This document shows positions 7,723-15,806 of a stretch of 64,000 nucleotides of DNA, in pieces. The notes below the pieces were generated by a model. The model worked only from the letters and a program-made list of their open reading frames with translations, searched no databases and had not been told where the DNA came from. The stretch covers positions 186,001 to 250,000 of the forward strand of contig NZ_JAGTUF010000004.1 of the NCBI RefSeq assembly GCF_018224925.1. The letters run 5' to 3'. Each line of letters starts with the position of its first letter. Position 1 is the first letter of the stretch. This DNA comes from Magnetospirillum sulfuroxidans. GTDB lineage: Bacteria > Pseudomonadota > Alphaproteobacteria > Rhodospirillales > Magnetospirillaceae. The position numbers were made by a program, and so were the translations under genes.

Positions 7723-8321
7723 AGCAAATCTCCCGATGCGGCAAAGCCTCGCCGCGACAAATAATTCCGTAACCCCCGGCGGCCGCGAACCAACAGCGAT
7801 TCCAGGGCGGAAACCGTGACGCCCAGGGACTGGGCAGCCTCAAAATTACTAATCTCGCCCAGATGGCACAGCGCGATGGCCGCGCGCTGACGATCCGGCA
7901 AGTCGGCCAACGCCTCGGCCACCAACGCCCGCATCTGGGTGCTGGCCAGATGATCCAGGCCATTGGGGCCGGGATCGGGCGGTTCCTCGACATCGTCCAG
8001 GGGCAGCGTTTGTTTGCGCCGCTTGCGGTCGGTACACAGATTGATGACCACCCGGTACAACCACGTGGTGAAGCGGGCGTCACCGTCACCATCCCAGTTC
8101 GGGGCCTTGCGCCACACCCGCAGAAACGCTTCTTGCGCCACATCCTCGGCGTCGTCGGCATTGCCCAGCAGGCGAATCCCCAAGGCCAGGGCGAAAGGCG
8201 CGTGGCGTTCCATCAATTGGGCAAAAGCCCAACGATCCCCCGTTCCGGCGGCGATCAACAGATCCCGGTCCGAAATTATCGCCTCGTCGTCTTCACCCAT
8301 ACCGATGGTCATCGTTTCCAT
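7719..8321 (-). CDS. ECF-family RNA polymerase sigma factor (copy 2)
   Basis: First gene of a three-gene unit with the anti-sigma and sensor-like genes. Region 2 (HAPFALALGIRLLGNADDAEDVAQEAFLRVW, FTTWLYRVVINLCTDRKRRK) and region 4 (LPDRQRAAIALCHLGEISNFEAAQSLGVTVSALESLLVRG) are complete. Three in-frame ATGs (codons 1, 4 and 8) make the exact start uncertain. It diverges from the exporter operon across a 106-bp gap, so the exporter is a natural candidate target. Its paralogue at 6210-6821 is similar throughout both regions, pointing to local duplication. Confidence 0.88.
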   Translation of the reverse strand: METMTIGMGEDDEAIISDRDLLIAAGTGDRWAFAQLMERHAPFALALGIRLLGNADDAEDVAQEAFLRVWRKAPNWDGDGDARFTTWLYRVVINLCTDRKRRKQTLPLDDVEEPPDPGPNGLDHLASTQMRALVAEALADLPDRQRAAIALCHLGEISNFEAAQSLGVTVSALESLLVRGRRGLRNYLSRRGFAASGDLL

Positions 8322-8427
8322 ATGCCGCTTACACGGGGCAGCCGCCAGCCACCCTGCGCAAAAAACGCAGGAAAAAGCAAAAGAGAGCGTGAAAGCCCCT
8401 GTCAGTCACCGGACAAGGATAGATTTC
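8322..8427. promoter_or_regulatory. Divergent promoter region, ECF operon / exporter operon
   Basis: A 106-bp gap between two divergent operons. It contains a small hairpin CCTGCG (8353-8358)/CGCAGG (8366-8371) with an A-rich loop, and A-rich sequence beyond it. No ECF-type AAC/CGT pair could be fixed with confidence. Confidence 0.4.
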
Positions 8428-9585
8428 GTGTTGGTCATGGCCTTGCGTATGTTGATGGGCGATCGCGCCAAATATCTGGGAATCGTCATCGCCCTGGCTT
8501 TCACCAGCTTCGTGATGATCCAGCAGCCGGCCACCTTTTTAGGGATCTTGCGTCACACTTACGGTTTCATCACCGATGTCGGTGTCGGCGATGTCTGGGT
8601 GATGGACCCCAAGGCCCGCCATCTCGACGACGTCAAGCCGATGATGGATGCCGAATTGCAGCGCGTGCGCGGGATCGACGGCGTTGAGTGGGCCATGCCG
8701 CTTTATAAAGGCGGCATCCGCGCCCGTCTGGACAGCGGCGATTTCGTTCAGTGCCAGCTGGTTGGCATCGACGAAACCACCCTGATCGGCGGACCGGGAC
8801 GGATGGTTCTGGGCAAGCTGGCCGATCTGCGCCAAAGCGACGGCATCATCGTCGATGCCGCCGCCGCCCAAGGCCAACTGGCCGCCCGCGCCGATGGCAG
8901 CCGGCGCCCCCTCGGTCTGGGCGAGTCCATCGAGCTGAACGAACACCGGGCCCAGGTGGTCGGCACCGCCACCGCGTCATCCAATTTCCAATCCATGCCG
9001 ACCCTTTACACCACCTATGCGCGGGTGAAGACCTTCCTGCCGTCAGAGCGCAAATTGCTGTCCTTCGTTCTGGTCACCGTCAAACCAGGAGAGGATGCGG
9101 AAAAGGTGGCGGCGGAAATCAGCCGCCGCACCGGTCTGGCGGCTTATACCACCCAAGGCTTCATCGACCGCTCGCTGCGCCATTTCCTCGGCAATACCGG
9201 CATGATCATCAACTTCGCCATGTCCGCCGGGCTGGGCTTTCTGATCGGCGCCTTCATCGCCGGCCAGACCTTTTTCAATTTCACCACCGACAATCTGCGC
9301 CATTTCGGCGTCATGAAAGCCATGGGTGCCGGCACCGCCATGCTGGTGCGGATGATCTTGGTCCAGGCCCTGTATCTGGGGAGCATGGGCTTCGGCCTGG
9401 GGGCCGGCGCCGGGGCGGTGATGGGCTTTCAACTGGCCAATGTCGATCCCCATCTGGTGTTCCGCCTGCCGTGGCAATTGATCCTGGGCGGCGGCATGGC
9501 GGCGTTGACGGTGATCATCGTCGCCGCCCTGCTGGCCATCCGCAAGGTGGTGCGGTTAGAGCCGGCCCAGGTGTTCAAGGCATGA
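8428..9585 (+). CDS. ABC exporter permease, FtsX/DevC type
   Basis: Inner-membrane permease of a MacB/DevC-like exporter, 385 aa. One membrane segment lies near the N-terminus (YLGIVIALAFTSFVMI). A large periplasmic domain follows, then three C-terminal segments around FLIGAFIAGQTFFNF, LYLGSMGFGLGAGAGAV and LTVIIVAALLAI, ending in VRLEPAQVFKA, which is common to FtsX-type permeases. The GTG at 8428 is chosen because AAGGA stands about eight bases before it; a downstream ATG at 8437 is possible. Its stop overlaps the ATPase start (ATGA), so the two subunits are coupled. Confidence 0.85.
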   Translation: MLVMALRMLMGDRAKYLGIVIALAFTSFVMIQQPATFLGILRHTYGFITDVGVGDVWVMDPKARHLDDVKPMMDAELQRVRGIDGVEWAMPLYKGGIRARLDSGDFVQCQLVGIDETTLIGGPGRMVLGKLADLRQSDGIIVDAAAAQGQLAARADGSRRPLGLGESIELNEHRAQVVGTATASSNFQSMPTLYTTYARVKTFLPSERKLLSFVLVTVKPGEDAEKVAAEISRRTGLAAYTTQGFIDRSLRHFLGNTGMIINFAMSAGLGFLIGAFIAGQTFFNFTTDNLRHFGVMKAMGAGTAMLVRMILVQALYLGSMGFGLGAGAGAVMGFQLANVDPHLVFRLPWQLILGGGMAALTVIIVAALLAIRKVVRLEPAQVFKA

Positions 9586-10289
9586 GCGCGCCCATCGTCA
9601 GCTGTCGCGCCCTGACCAAAACCTATGGCCAGGGCGACACCGCCGTCCAGGCGCTGCGCGGCGTCGATTTCGACGCCGCCGCCGGCGAAGTGGTGATGCT
9701 GGTCGGCCCCTCGGGCTGCGGCAAGACCACCTTGCTGTCAGTGATCGCCGGGGTCTTGGACTGCGATGGCGGCGCCTGCCAGGTGTTGGGACACGATTTG
9801 CGCGGCGAAAGCGCCGCCGCCAAGACTCGGCTGCGCCGCCACGGCATCGGCTTTGTCTTCCAGTCCTTCAATCTGGTGCCGACGTTGAGCGTGGCCGAAA
9901 ACGTCGCCGTGCCGTTGCTGATCCAGGGCGAAAAGCGCCGCCTTGCCCTGGAACGGGCGCGCGAAGCCTTGGTTCCGGTGGGATTGGCCGACAAGGCCTT
10001 GGCGTTGCCGGCGCAATTGTCGGGCGGCCAGCAACAGCGTGTCGCCATCGCCCGCGCCATCGTCCACCAGCCGCCCTTGATCGTTTGCGACGAACCGACC
10101 AGCGCCTTGGATCACCGCACCGGCGATCAGGTGGTGGCATTGCTGCGGCAATTGGCCCAGCACCATCAATGCTGCCTGCTGGTGGTCACCCACGACAATC
10201 GCATTTTTTCTTATGCCGACCGCATCGCCGAAATGGATGACGGTCATATCGTCGCCATCCGCGACGCGTCCCCTGCCATCGGATCGTGA
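9582..10289 (+). CDS. ABC exporter ATP-binding protein, LolD/DevA type
   Basis: Cytoplasmic ATPase subunit, 235 aa. The Walker A motif is GPSGCGKTT, the Q-loop is in FVFQSFNLVPTLSVAENVAVPL, the signature is [15 protein letters not shown], Walker B is LIVCDEPTSALD and the switch His is in VVTHDNRIFSYADRI. This FQxFNLxPxLxxxENV pattern is typical of the MacB/LolD/DevA group that drives substrates out through mechanotransmission. It is coupled by overlap to the permease upstream and the adaptor downstream. Confidence 0.92.
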   Translation: MSAPIVSCRALTKTYGQGDTAVQALRGVDFDAAAGEVVMLVGPSGCGKTTLLSVIAGVLDCDGGACQVLGHDLRGESAAAKTRLRRHGIGFVFQSFNLVPTLSVAENVAVPLLIQGEKRRLALERAREALVPVGLADKALALPAQLSGGQQQRVAIARAIVHQPPLIVCDEPTSALDHRTGDQVVALLRQLAQHHQCCLLVVTHDNRIFSYADRIAEMDDGHIVAIRDASPAIGS

Positions 10290-11224
10290 TCATGCGCCCT
10301 TATCTTTTGCCCGCCCTGGCCGTCGCCGGCATTGCCGCCGCCATCGTCCTTAGCCTGCGCGACACCGCGCCGCCGCCGCCGGCGCAAGCGGTGGCCCAGC
10401 CCGCCTCGCCGCCTTATGCCAGTTATATTGCCGGGACCGGCCAGATCGAAGCCGGCACCCGCAACATCGCGGTGGCGACGCCGCTCTCGGGGGTGGTGGC
10501 CCAGGTCGCCGCCACCATCGGGGTCAAGGTGACGGCAGGGGCCGAACTGTTTCGTCTGGATGGCCGCGATCTCGAGGCGCAATTGGCGACCAAACAGGCG
10601 GCCATTGCCGCGGCCCAGGCGGCGGTGGGAGAGGCCGAGGCCAATCTGGCCGATGTGCGCAACCAGTTGCGGCTGGCCGAAAGCATCAACGACCGCCGCG
10701 CCATCAGCCAGGAAGATTTGTCCAAGCGCCGCTATGCCGTGCAATTGTACGAGGCCAAACTGCGCAACGCCCAGGCCCAGGTGGTTCAGGCGCGGGCGCA
10801 AGCCGGCGAAATCCAGGTCTCGCTTGACCGGCTGGTGGTGCGGTCGCCGGTCGATGGTCAAGTCATGCAGGTCAATCTGCGCCAAGGCGAATATGCCAGC
10901 GCCGGGGAACATTCCACCCCGTTGGTGATGGTCGGTGGCACCGATATCTTGGCGGTGCGCGTCGATATCGACGAAAACGACGCTTGGCGCTATCACCCCG
11001 GCGCCCGGGCGCGGGCTTTTGTCCGCGGCAATCGCGACCTGTCCTTTGACCTCGGCTTCCGCGCGCTTGAACCCTATGTGGCGCCGAAAAAATCGCTGAC
11101 CGGCGATTCATCGGAACGGGTCGATACCCGCGTCTTGCAGGTGGTCTATGAATTCGTCAATGACGGCCAGGTTCTGGTCTATCCCGGCCAGTTGGTCGAC
11201 GTCTATCTGGAGGTGACGCCATGA
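10286..11224 (+). CDS. Periplasmic adaptor (HlyD/DevB family)
   Basis: Membrane-fusion protein linking the inner-membrane permease to the outer-membrane factor. It is 312 aa with an N-terminal anchor (YLLPALAVAGIAAAIVLSL), a lipoyl/barrel half (GTRNIAVATPLSGVVAQVAATIGVKVTAGAELF), an alpha-helical hairpin rich in Ala and Gln (about residues 95-180), then the second lipoyl half (LVVRSPVDGQVMQVNLRQGEYA). The frame opens with GTG at 10286 overlapping the ATPase stop; ATG at 10292 would remove two residues and cannot be excluded. Confidence 0.87.
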   Translation: MIMRPYLLPALAVAGIAAAIVLSLRDTAPPPPAQAVAQPASPPYASYIAGTGQIEAGTRNIAVATPLSGVVAQVAATIGVKVTAGAELFRLDGRDLEAQLATKQAAIAAAQAAVGEAEANLADVRNQLRLAESINDRRAISQEDLSKRRYAVQLYEAKLRNAQAQVVQARAQAGEIQVSLDRLVVRSPVDGQVMQVNLRQGEYASAGEHSTPLVMVGGTDILAVRVDIDENDAWRYHPGARARAFVRGNRDLSFDLGFRALEPYVAPKKSLTGDSSERVDTRVLQVVYEFVNDGQVLVYPGQLVDVYLEVTP

Positions 11225-12612
11225 AGCGGAATCTCGCCCTGATCCTGACATTGGCCATCGGCGGCTGCACCATGGGGCCGGATTATCAGCCCCCCGCCGC
11301 CCCGGTGCCGGCACACTGGAGCCTGACGGCCGCGGCCCAACCCCAGGGCCGCGAATGGTGGCAAGCCTTTGACGACCCCCAGATAGCGGCCCTGGTGGTG
11401 CGCGCCCTGGCCGCCAATCCCGATCTGGCGGCGGCCGAAGCCGCCGTCCGCGCCGCCCGCGCCCTGGCCGCCAAAACCACGGGCGGCACCTGGCCCGAGC
11501 TGGATCTGTCCACCGCCGCCAGCCGCAGCCGCGATCCGGCCAGCCAAGGCAGCACCACCGCCGCCGCCAAACCACGCATCGCCAACAGCATGACCAGCGG
11601 CTTCGATGCCAGTTGGGAGGTGGATCTGTGGGGCAAGCTGGAACGCGGAGTGCAAGCCGCCACCGCCACCGCCCAGGCCAGCCAGGCCGAAGCCGATGGC
11701 GTCCGCCTGACCCTGATCGGCGATGTCTTGCGGGCGTATGTGGAAGTGCGCGGCATGCAATTGCGCCTCGGTGTGGCCGAACAGGCGACGGCGGCCTATG
11801 CCGATACCGTGACCCTGACCGAAGCGAAATTCCGTGCCGGGACCGGTTCGGGGCTTGATCTGGTCCGCGCTCAGGCGCAATTGGATGCCTCGCGCGCGGA
11901 GCTGCCGCCGTTGCGGGCGACATTGCGGGCGCGGCTGCACGCCTTGTCCATCCTGACCGGTCAAATGCCCGAGGCATTGGCGGTGGTGTTGGAAACCCCG
12001 GCTCCGGTGCCGCGCATGACCGCCCGCCCCGGCCTGGGGGTGCCGGCCGATCTGGTGCGCAAGCGCCCGGATCTACGGCAAATGGAACGGAATTTGGCCG
12101 CCGCCAGCGCCGCAATCGGCGTCGCCGAAGCCGATCTGTACCCATCGCTCAGTCTTAGCGGCTCCATCGGCCTGTCTTCGGCCACGGCCGGATCCTTGCT
12201 GGAACTTGCCTCTCGCACATGGTCGTTCGGGCCGTCTTTGGTGTTGCCGCTGCTTGACGGCGGCAGCCGACGGGCGGAAATCGCCTATCGCCGCGCCAAG
12301 GCCGAACAGGCCGAACAGCTCTGGCGCTCGGCGGTCCTGGGCGCCTTGGCCGAGGTCGAGGACGCGCTGTCCGCCTGGGATCAGCAGGTCCTGCGCCAAC
12401 AGGCCCTGGTCGCGGCAGTCGCCACCAGCCGCTCGGCTTTGGATTTAGCCAGCGAATTGAACGCCAAGGGGATGAGTTCGTATCTCGACGTGCTTGACGC
12501 CCAGCGGGAATTGCACGACCTGGAAGCGCAAGTGGCCGAGGCCCAGGTCGCCGTCATCACCGACCTGATCAGCCTTTACAAGGCCTTGGGCGGCGGCGCC
12601 CCCTTGTCCTGA
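11221..12612 (+). CDS. Outer-membrane efflux factor, TolC/NodT family lipoprotein
   Basis: Outer-membrane channel completing the exporter, 463 aa. The N-terminus carries a lipoprotein signal with Cys16 (LAIGGCTMGPDY). The body has the two outer-membrane-efflux repeats, each with long Ala-rich helices, and the conserved GLGVPADLVRKRPDLRQMERNLAAASAAIGVAEADLYPSLSL block of NodT-type proteins. It overlaps the adaptor gene by four bases. With the three preceding genes it forms a complete tripartite pump; the substrate cannot be told from sequence. Confidence 0.92.
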   Translation: MKRNLALILTLAIGGCTMGPDYQPPAAPVPAHWSLTAAAQPQGREWWQAFDDPQIAALVVRALAANPDLAAAEAAVRAARALAAKTTGGTWPELDLSTAASRSRDPASQGSTTAAAKPRIANSMTSGFDASWEVDLWGKLERGVQAATATAQASQAEADGVRLTLIGDVLRAYVEVRGMQLRLGVAEQATAAYADTVTLTEAKFRAGTGSGLDLVRAQAQLDASRAELPPLRATLRARLHALSILTGQMPEALAVVLETPAPVPRMTARPGLGVPADLVRKRPDLRQMERNLAAASAAIGVAEADLYPSLSLSGSIGLSSATAGSLLELASRTWSFGPSLVLPLLDGGSRRAEIAYRRAKAEQAEQLWRSAVLGALAEVEDALSAWDQQVLRQQALVAAVATSRSALDLASELNAKGMSSYLDVLDAQRELHDLEAQVAEAQVAVITDLISLYKALGGGAPLS

Positions 12613-12749
12613 CGCTGGACATAGCGTTCAACGGTTTGCAACAGGAAGAGAAAATCGCCCCATTCCATTCCCATGCGATCCGCCAGATGGACGGCGCGGG
12701 TCTCTAACGAGACATCAACGGAATGGGAAGTGGGCTGAGAAACGGGCAT
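12576..12749 (-). CDS. Possible small protein (57 aa), convergent with the efflux factor gene
   Basis: An open frame on the minus strand encodes MPVSQPTSHSVDVSLETR followed by HLADRMGMEWGDFLFLLQTVERYVQRQDKGAPPPKAL. It is amphipathic and helical, with an ordinary amino-acid make-up unlike the surrounding shadow frames. Its last 37 bases overlap the end of the efflux factor gene. The Shine-Dalgarno is weak (AGAAGA). No function is recognised. It would share the short gap at 12750-12878 with the divergent gene at 12879. Confidence 0.4.
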   Translation of the reverse strand: MPVSQPTSHSVDVSLETRAVHLADRMGMEWGDFLFLLQTVERYVQRQDKGAPPPKAL

Positions 12750-12782
12750 GATTTTGATCTTCTGATAAACACGGACACCACC

Positions 12783-12848
12783 TTACACGCGGCAACCAAA
12801 TTTTTCCTGCGTTTCTCGCGCACGGATGCTATCGATTGTCGCGTGTAA
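12783..12848. repeat. 13-bp inverted repeat in a divergent gap
   Basis: TTACACGCGGCAA (12783-12795) is repeated inverted at 12836-12848 (TTGTCGCGTGTAA) with one mismatch and a 40-bp spacer. It sits just upstream of the gene at 12879 and of the possible small minus-strand gene, so it could be a paired operator. Confidence 0.45.
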
Positions 12849-12878
12849 TGATCCAGCCGCATCGCGTTCGAGGTCGTC

Positions 12879-13271
12879 ATGAGCGGAACCCGCATCGGGC
12901 CGCCACCACCGGCCGCCAGCAGCAGCCCTGATTACCCGCCACGACCGGCGCCGGTCGAGGATTTGGCCGACGCCTTGGCCGATTTGGCCCATCTGTTGGG
13001 GCGCGACAGCGAAACCACGCGACTGGCCAAGGCGCAATCACAAATCGAAGCGCTGATGTACGCCGCCCAATTGGCCGTGGCCCGAGGCGATGCCCAAGGC
13101 TTGCGCGGCGTCGCCTCGGAAGCCGGACGCATCGCCCGCGATTTGGGCATGGCCGGCGCGGTCAGCGACCAAGCCAACGCCATCATCGCCCAGGCCGGCC
13201 AAGTTCGGCAGATCTGCGATGGCGGCGATGGCGGCGGCGCCCCCTCTTCCGCCACCGACCTTACCGCCTGA
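12879..13271 (+). CDS. Hypothetical helical protein upstream of flgD (130 aa)
   Basis: Function not recognised. A Pro/Ser-rich start (GPPPPAASSSPDYPPRPAP) is followed by a continuous helical region from about residue 27 to 110 (VEDLADALADLAHLLGRDSETTRLAKAQSQIEALMYAAQLAVARGDAQ and on) and a Gly-rich tail. There is no signal peptide or membrane segment, so it is probably cytoplasmic. It precedes the flagellar hook operon by 183 bp on the same strand, so a link to flagella is possible but not shown. Codon use matches the neighbours. Confidence 0.6.
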   Translation: MSGTRIGPPPPAASSSPDYPPRPAPVEDLADALADLAHLLGRDSETTRLAKAQSQIEALMYAAQLAVARGDAQGLRGVASEAGRIARDLGMAGAVSDQANAIIAQAGQVRQICDGGDGGGAPSSATDLTA

Positions 13272-13379
13272 ATATTTTTCCGCCTGAACACAGCGACAGC
13301 GCCGTATCAGTATTGGCGGATGGTTTTTCACGCCTAATGCTCAGATAAAAAAACAAACATCAAACAAAATCCGCCTGAA
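13264..13379 (+). repeat. Three CCGCCTGAA copies upstream of flgD
   Basis: CCGCCTGAA occurs at 13264-13272 (overlapping the preceding stop), 13280-13288 and 13371-13379, all in the same orientation in the gap before flgD. Repeated direct 9-mers in an AT-richer promoter region suggest a regulator site, but the first copy is partly coding and the word is short. Confidence 0.35.
13331..13349 (+). promoter_or_regulatory. Flagellar promoter-region element, flgD copy
   Basis: CGCCTAATGCTCAGATAAA matches the element upstream of fliC (6148-6166, minus strand) at 16 of 19 positions, including an unbroken first ten bases. It is followed by an A-rich run. It lies 106 bp before the flgD start and is the best candidate for a shared flagellar control site. 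Confidence 0.4.
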
Positions 13380-13454
13380 CCACCCGATCGCATCCGTAGA
13401 AGAAGACAAGAGCGGTGACCTCGCCGCAGATATTTTCTTCTGGAGTGCACCGCG

Positions 13455-14117
13455 ATGGTCTCCGCGATTACCAGCACAACATCGACGACAACTTCGTCAT
13501 CGACCACGTCGTCGGGGCTTTCCGCTGATTACGACATGTTCATCCAGTTGCTTGTCGCGCAATTGAAGAACCAGGACCCGCTTGATCCCACCGACGCCAC
13601 CGAATTCACCAGCCAATTGGTCGAATATTCCAATCTGGAACAGCAGATGGCCACCAACGACAAGTTGGATGACGTCTTAAGCTCGATCAGTTCGCTGTCG
13701 CTGGGAACCGGGGTTGGCTATATGGGCCACACCGTCGAAGCCCAAGGCGACGAGATCAGCGTCGAAGACGACGGCACCGTTGATGCCTCGTGGGTCTATT
13801 CCCTGGGATCGGCCGCTTCCTCCGTCGCCCTGACCATCTCCGACGAAGACGGCAACGTGGTCTGGGAAGGCAGCGGCGACACCGCTTCGGGCCGCAACAC
13901 CTTCACCTGGGACGGCAAGGACAGCGACGGCAACACCGTCGAGGGCGGCGCCTACACCCTGGCGGTCGCGGCCACCGACGCCGACGGCACATCCATCAGC
14001 AGCACCACTTACGTCAGCGGCAAGGTCACCGGGGTGTCCTCGGTCGACGGCACCACCGTGCTGGAACTGGGCGAGATGGGGATCACCCTTGACGCCATCA
14101 CCCGCCTGGCCGCCTGA
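13455..14117 (+). CDS. flgD: Flagellar hook assembly protein FlgD
   Basis: Scaffold cap at the growing hook, needed for FlgE polymerisation and then discarded. The 220-aa product has the diagnostic N-terminal segment DYDMFIQLLVAQLKNQDPLDPTDATEFTSQLVEYSNLEQQ and a C-terminal FlgD Ig-like/tudor part (NTFTWDGKDSDGNTVEGGAYTLAVAATDADG). The first ~20 residues are a Ser/Thr run typical of exported flagellar proteins. It starts the hook operon, 14 bases before flgE. GGAG precedes the ATG. Confidence 0.93.
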   Translation: MVSAITSTTSTTTSSSTTSSGLSADYDMFIQLLVAQLKNQDPLDPTDATEFTSQLVEYSNLEQQMATNDKLDDVLSSISSLSLGTGVGYMGHTVEAQGDEISVEDDGTVDASWVYSLGSAASSVALTISDEDGNVVWEGSGDTASGRNTFTWDGKDSDGNTVEGGAYTLAVAATDADGTSISSTTYVSGKVTGVSSVDGTTVLELGEMGITLDAITRLAA

Positions 14118-14131
14118 GAGGGAGAACGATC

Positions 14132-15424
14132 ATGAGCCTTTTAGGAGCCATGAACTCGGCGGTCACCGCGCTGAAAGCCCAAAGCACCGCGCTGGCCATC
14201 ATCTCGGACAATTTGTCCAATTCATCGACCACCGGCTACAAGGCCAGCACCACCAGCTTCAAGACCTTGGTGACGCAATCCTATAGCAGCACGTCCTACG
14301 CCTCGGGCGGGGTCTCGGCCTCGGTCCGCCAGAACGTCACCAATCAGGGCGTGATCAGCGCCACCTCGAACGCCACCGATCTGGCCCTGGATGGCGATGG
14401 CTTCTTCGTCGTCAGCTACGGCGCCACCGGCGAAGAAACCTTCTTCAGCCGCGACGGTGAATTCGAGATCGACGCCCAAGGCTTCATGTGCATCGGCAAT
14501 TACTATCTGCAGGGCTGGAAAACCGATTCAGACGGCAATGTCATTTCCGGTTCGACCAATTCGTCGTCGACGCTGGACGCCATCAACGTCAACCGCTTCA
14601 CCGGCACCGCCGAGGCCACCTCGGCCGAAGTGCTGAAGGCCAATTTGCCCGCCGACGCCGCCCTCAACGACGTGGTCACCGCCACCATGGAAGTGTTCGA
14701 CGCGCTGGGCGTGTCGCACACGGTGACCATGAGCTACGAAAAGACCGCCGCCAACGAATGGACGCTGACCCTGGCCGATCCGGTGCTCAGCAGCGACACC
14801 TCGTCACAATCGGGTGACATCACCGGCGGCCCCTTCACCCTGACCTTCGCCGATGGCGCCTTGACCGGCATCACCGATTCCGGCGGCACCGCCACCGAGC
14901 TGGAATTCAGCATCACCAACTTCACCACCGGGGCCTCGGATATCGCCTCCGTCACCATGGATGTCGGCCAGATCACCGGCGGCACCGGCTCGCTGACCCA
15001 ATTTGCCTCCAACAACGACGACCCGGATATCTCGATCACCTCGATCACCGGCGACGGCGTCGAATACGGCGCGCTGTCCTCGGTCGAAGTGGACGATACC
15101 GGCATCATCTGGGCCCATTTCGACAACGGCCAGGACATCGCCATCTACAAGATCGCGGTGGCCGATTTCACCAATGCCAACGGCCTGGAAAGCACCGGTT
15201 ACGGCATCTACCGCCAAACCGCCGCCTCGGGTGATTTCACCCTGCACGAAGCCGGCGAGGACGGTGTCGCCACCATCACCGCCAGCGCCCTGGAAGGCTC
15301 GACCGTCGACACCTCGGATGAATTCACCCGGATGATCGTCGCCCAGCAGGCCTATTCCGCCGCTTCGCAGGTGATCAGCACCTGCTCTGACATGTTCGAC
15401 GAACTGATCGCCGCCGTCCGCTGA
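14132..15424 (+). CDS. flgE: Flagellar hook protein FlgE
   Basis: Subunit of the curved hook. The 430-aa protein has the rod/hook N-terminus MSLLGAMNSAVTALKAQSTALAIISDNLSNSSTTGYKAS, the FlgE central domain with LALDGDGFFVVS, and the C-terminal rod motif (SDEFTRMIVAQQAYSAASQVISTCSDMFDELIAAVR). Shine-Dalgarno GAGGGAG stands just upstream. It lies between flgD and two small helical genes, in the usual hook-operon order. Confidence 0.94.
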   Translation: MSLLGAMNSAVTALKAQSTALAIISDNLSNSSTTGYKASTTSFKTLVTQSYSSTSYASGGVSASVRQNVTNQGVISATSNATDLALDGDGFFVVSYGATGEETFFSRDGEFEIDAQGFMCIGNYYLQGWKTDSDGNVISGSTNSSSTLDAINVNRFTGTAEATSAEVLKANLPADAALNDVVTATMEVFDALGVSHTVTMSYEKTAANEWTLTLADPVLSSDTSSQSGDITGGPFTLTFADGALTGITDSGGTATELEFSITNFTTGASDIASVTMDVGQITGGTGSLTQFASNNDDPDISITSITGDGVEYGALSSVEVDDTGIIWAHFDNGQDIAIYKIAVADFTNANGLESTGYGIYRQTAASGDFTLHEAGEDGVATITASALEGSTVDTSDEFTRMIVAQQAYSAASQVISTCSDMFDELIAAVR

Positions 15425-15444
15425 CGATGACAAGGGAAAAAGCC

Positions 15445-15792
15445 ATGCACAGCAAACCGAAATCAGCGCAGGCCGTCACCTTGGCCGAAGCCCAGACCAC
15501 CCGCGCCCTGGGACACATCCATCACCATCTGGGCGGCTTCGATCTGAACGACGCCGATGCCGCCGCCTTGTCGGTCAGCCTGGCCCGTCAATTATCCAGC
15601 CTGCCCGACGACAGCCGCCGCCTGCTGCGCCGCGACATCGCCGTGGCCGCCCACGAATTGGAAGGACTGGTCCAGGCCTTGGAAACCGAACTGGGGCTCT
15701 TGGCCGATGACCTCAAATCCCTGAACCAGCGGACCGGCGCCGCCCGCGCCTATGGCCAAGCCGCCAGCGTCATCCCGCTGCGCCGGTCGTGA
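15445..15792 (+). CDS. Small helical protein in the hook operon, possible flagellar chaperone
   Basis: A 115-aa helical protein without signal or membrane segment, placed between flgE and a FlgN-like gene. It contains HIHHHLGGFDLNDADAAALSVSLARQLSSLPDDSRRLLRRDIAVAAHELEGLVQALETELG and ends GAARAYGQAASVIPLRRS, which resembles the tail of FlgN-type chaperones. ATG at 15445 is chosen over 15427 because AAGGGA is well spaced before it. The function is inferred from position and shape; it could also be a flagellar regulator. Confidence 0.6.
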   Translation: MHSKPKSAQAVTLAEAQTTRALGHIHHHLGGFDLNDADAAALSVSLARQLSSLPDDSRRLLRRDIAVAAHELEGLVQALETELGLLADDLKSLNQRTGAARAYGQAASVIPLRRS

Positions 15793-15806
15793 ACAGGAGA
15801 ATCGCC

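Noticed and set aside
12704-12895. 63-codon minus-strand frame in the gap before 12879
   Set aside because: It crosses the inverted repeat and the start of the plus-strand gene; basic, irregular sequence and no ribosome site. The 57-codon frame at 12576-12749 is more convincing.
13321-13349. Sigma-54 promoter upstream of flgD (TGGC near 13313)
   Set aside because: The -12 GC is absent at the required distance from the GG.
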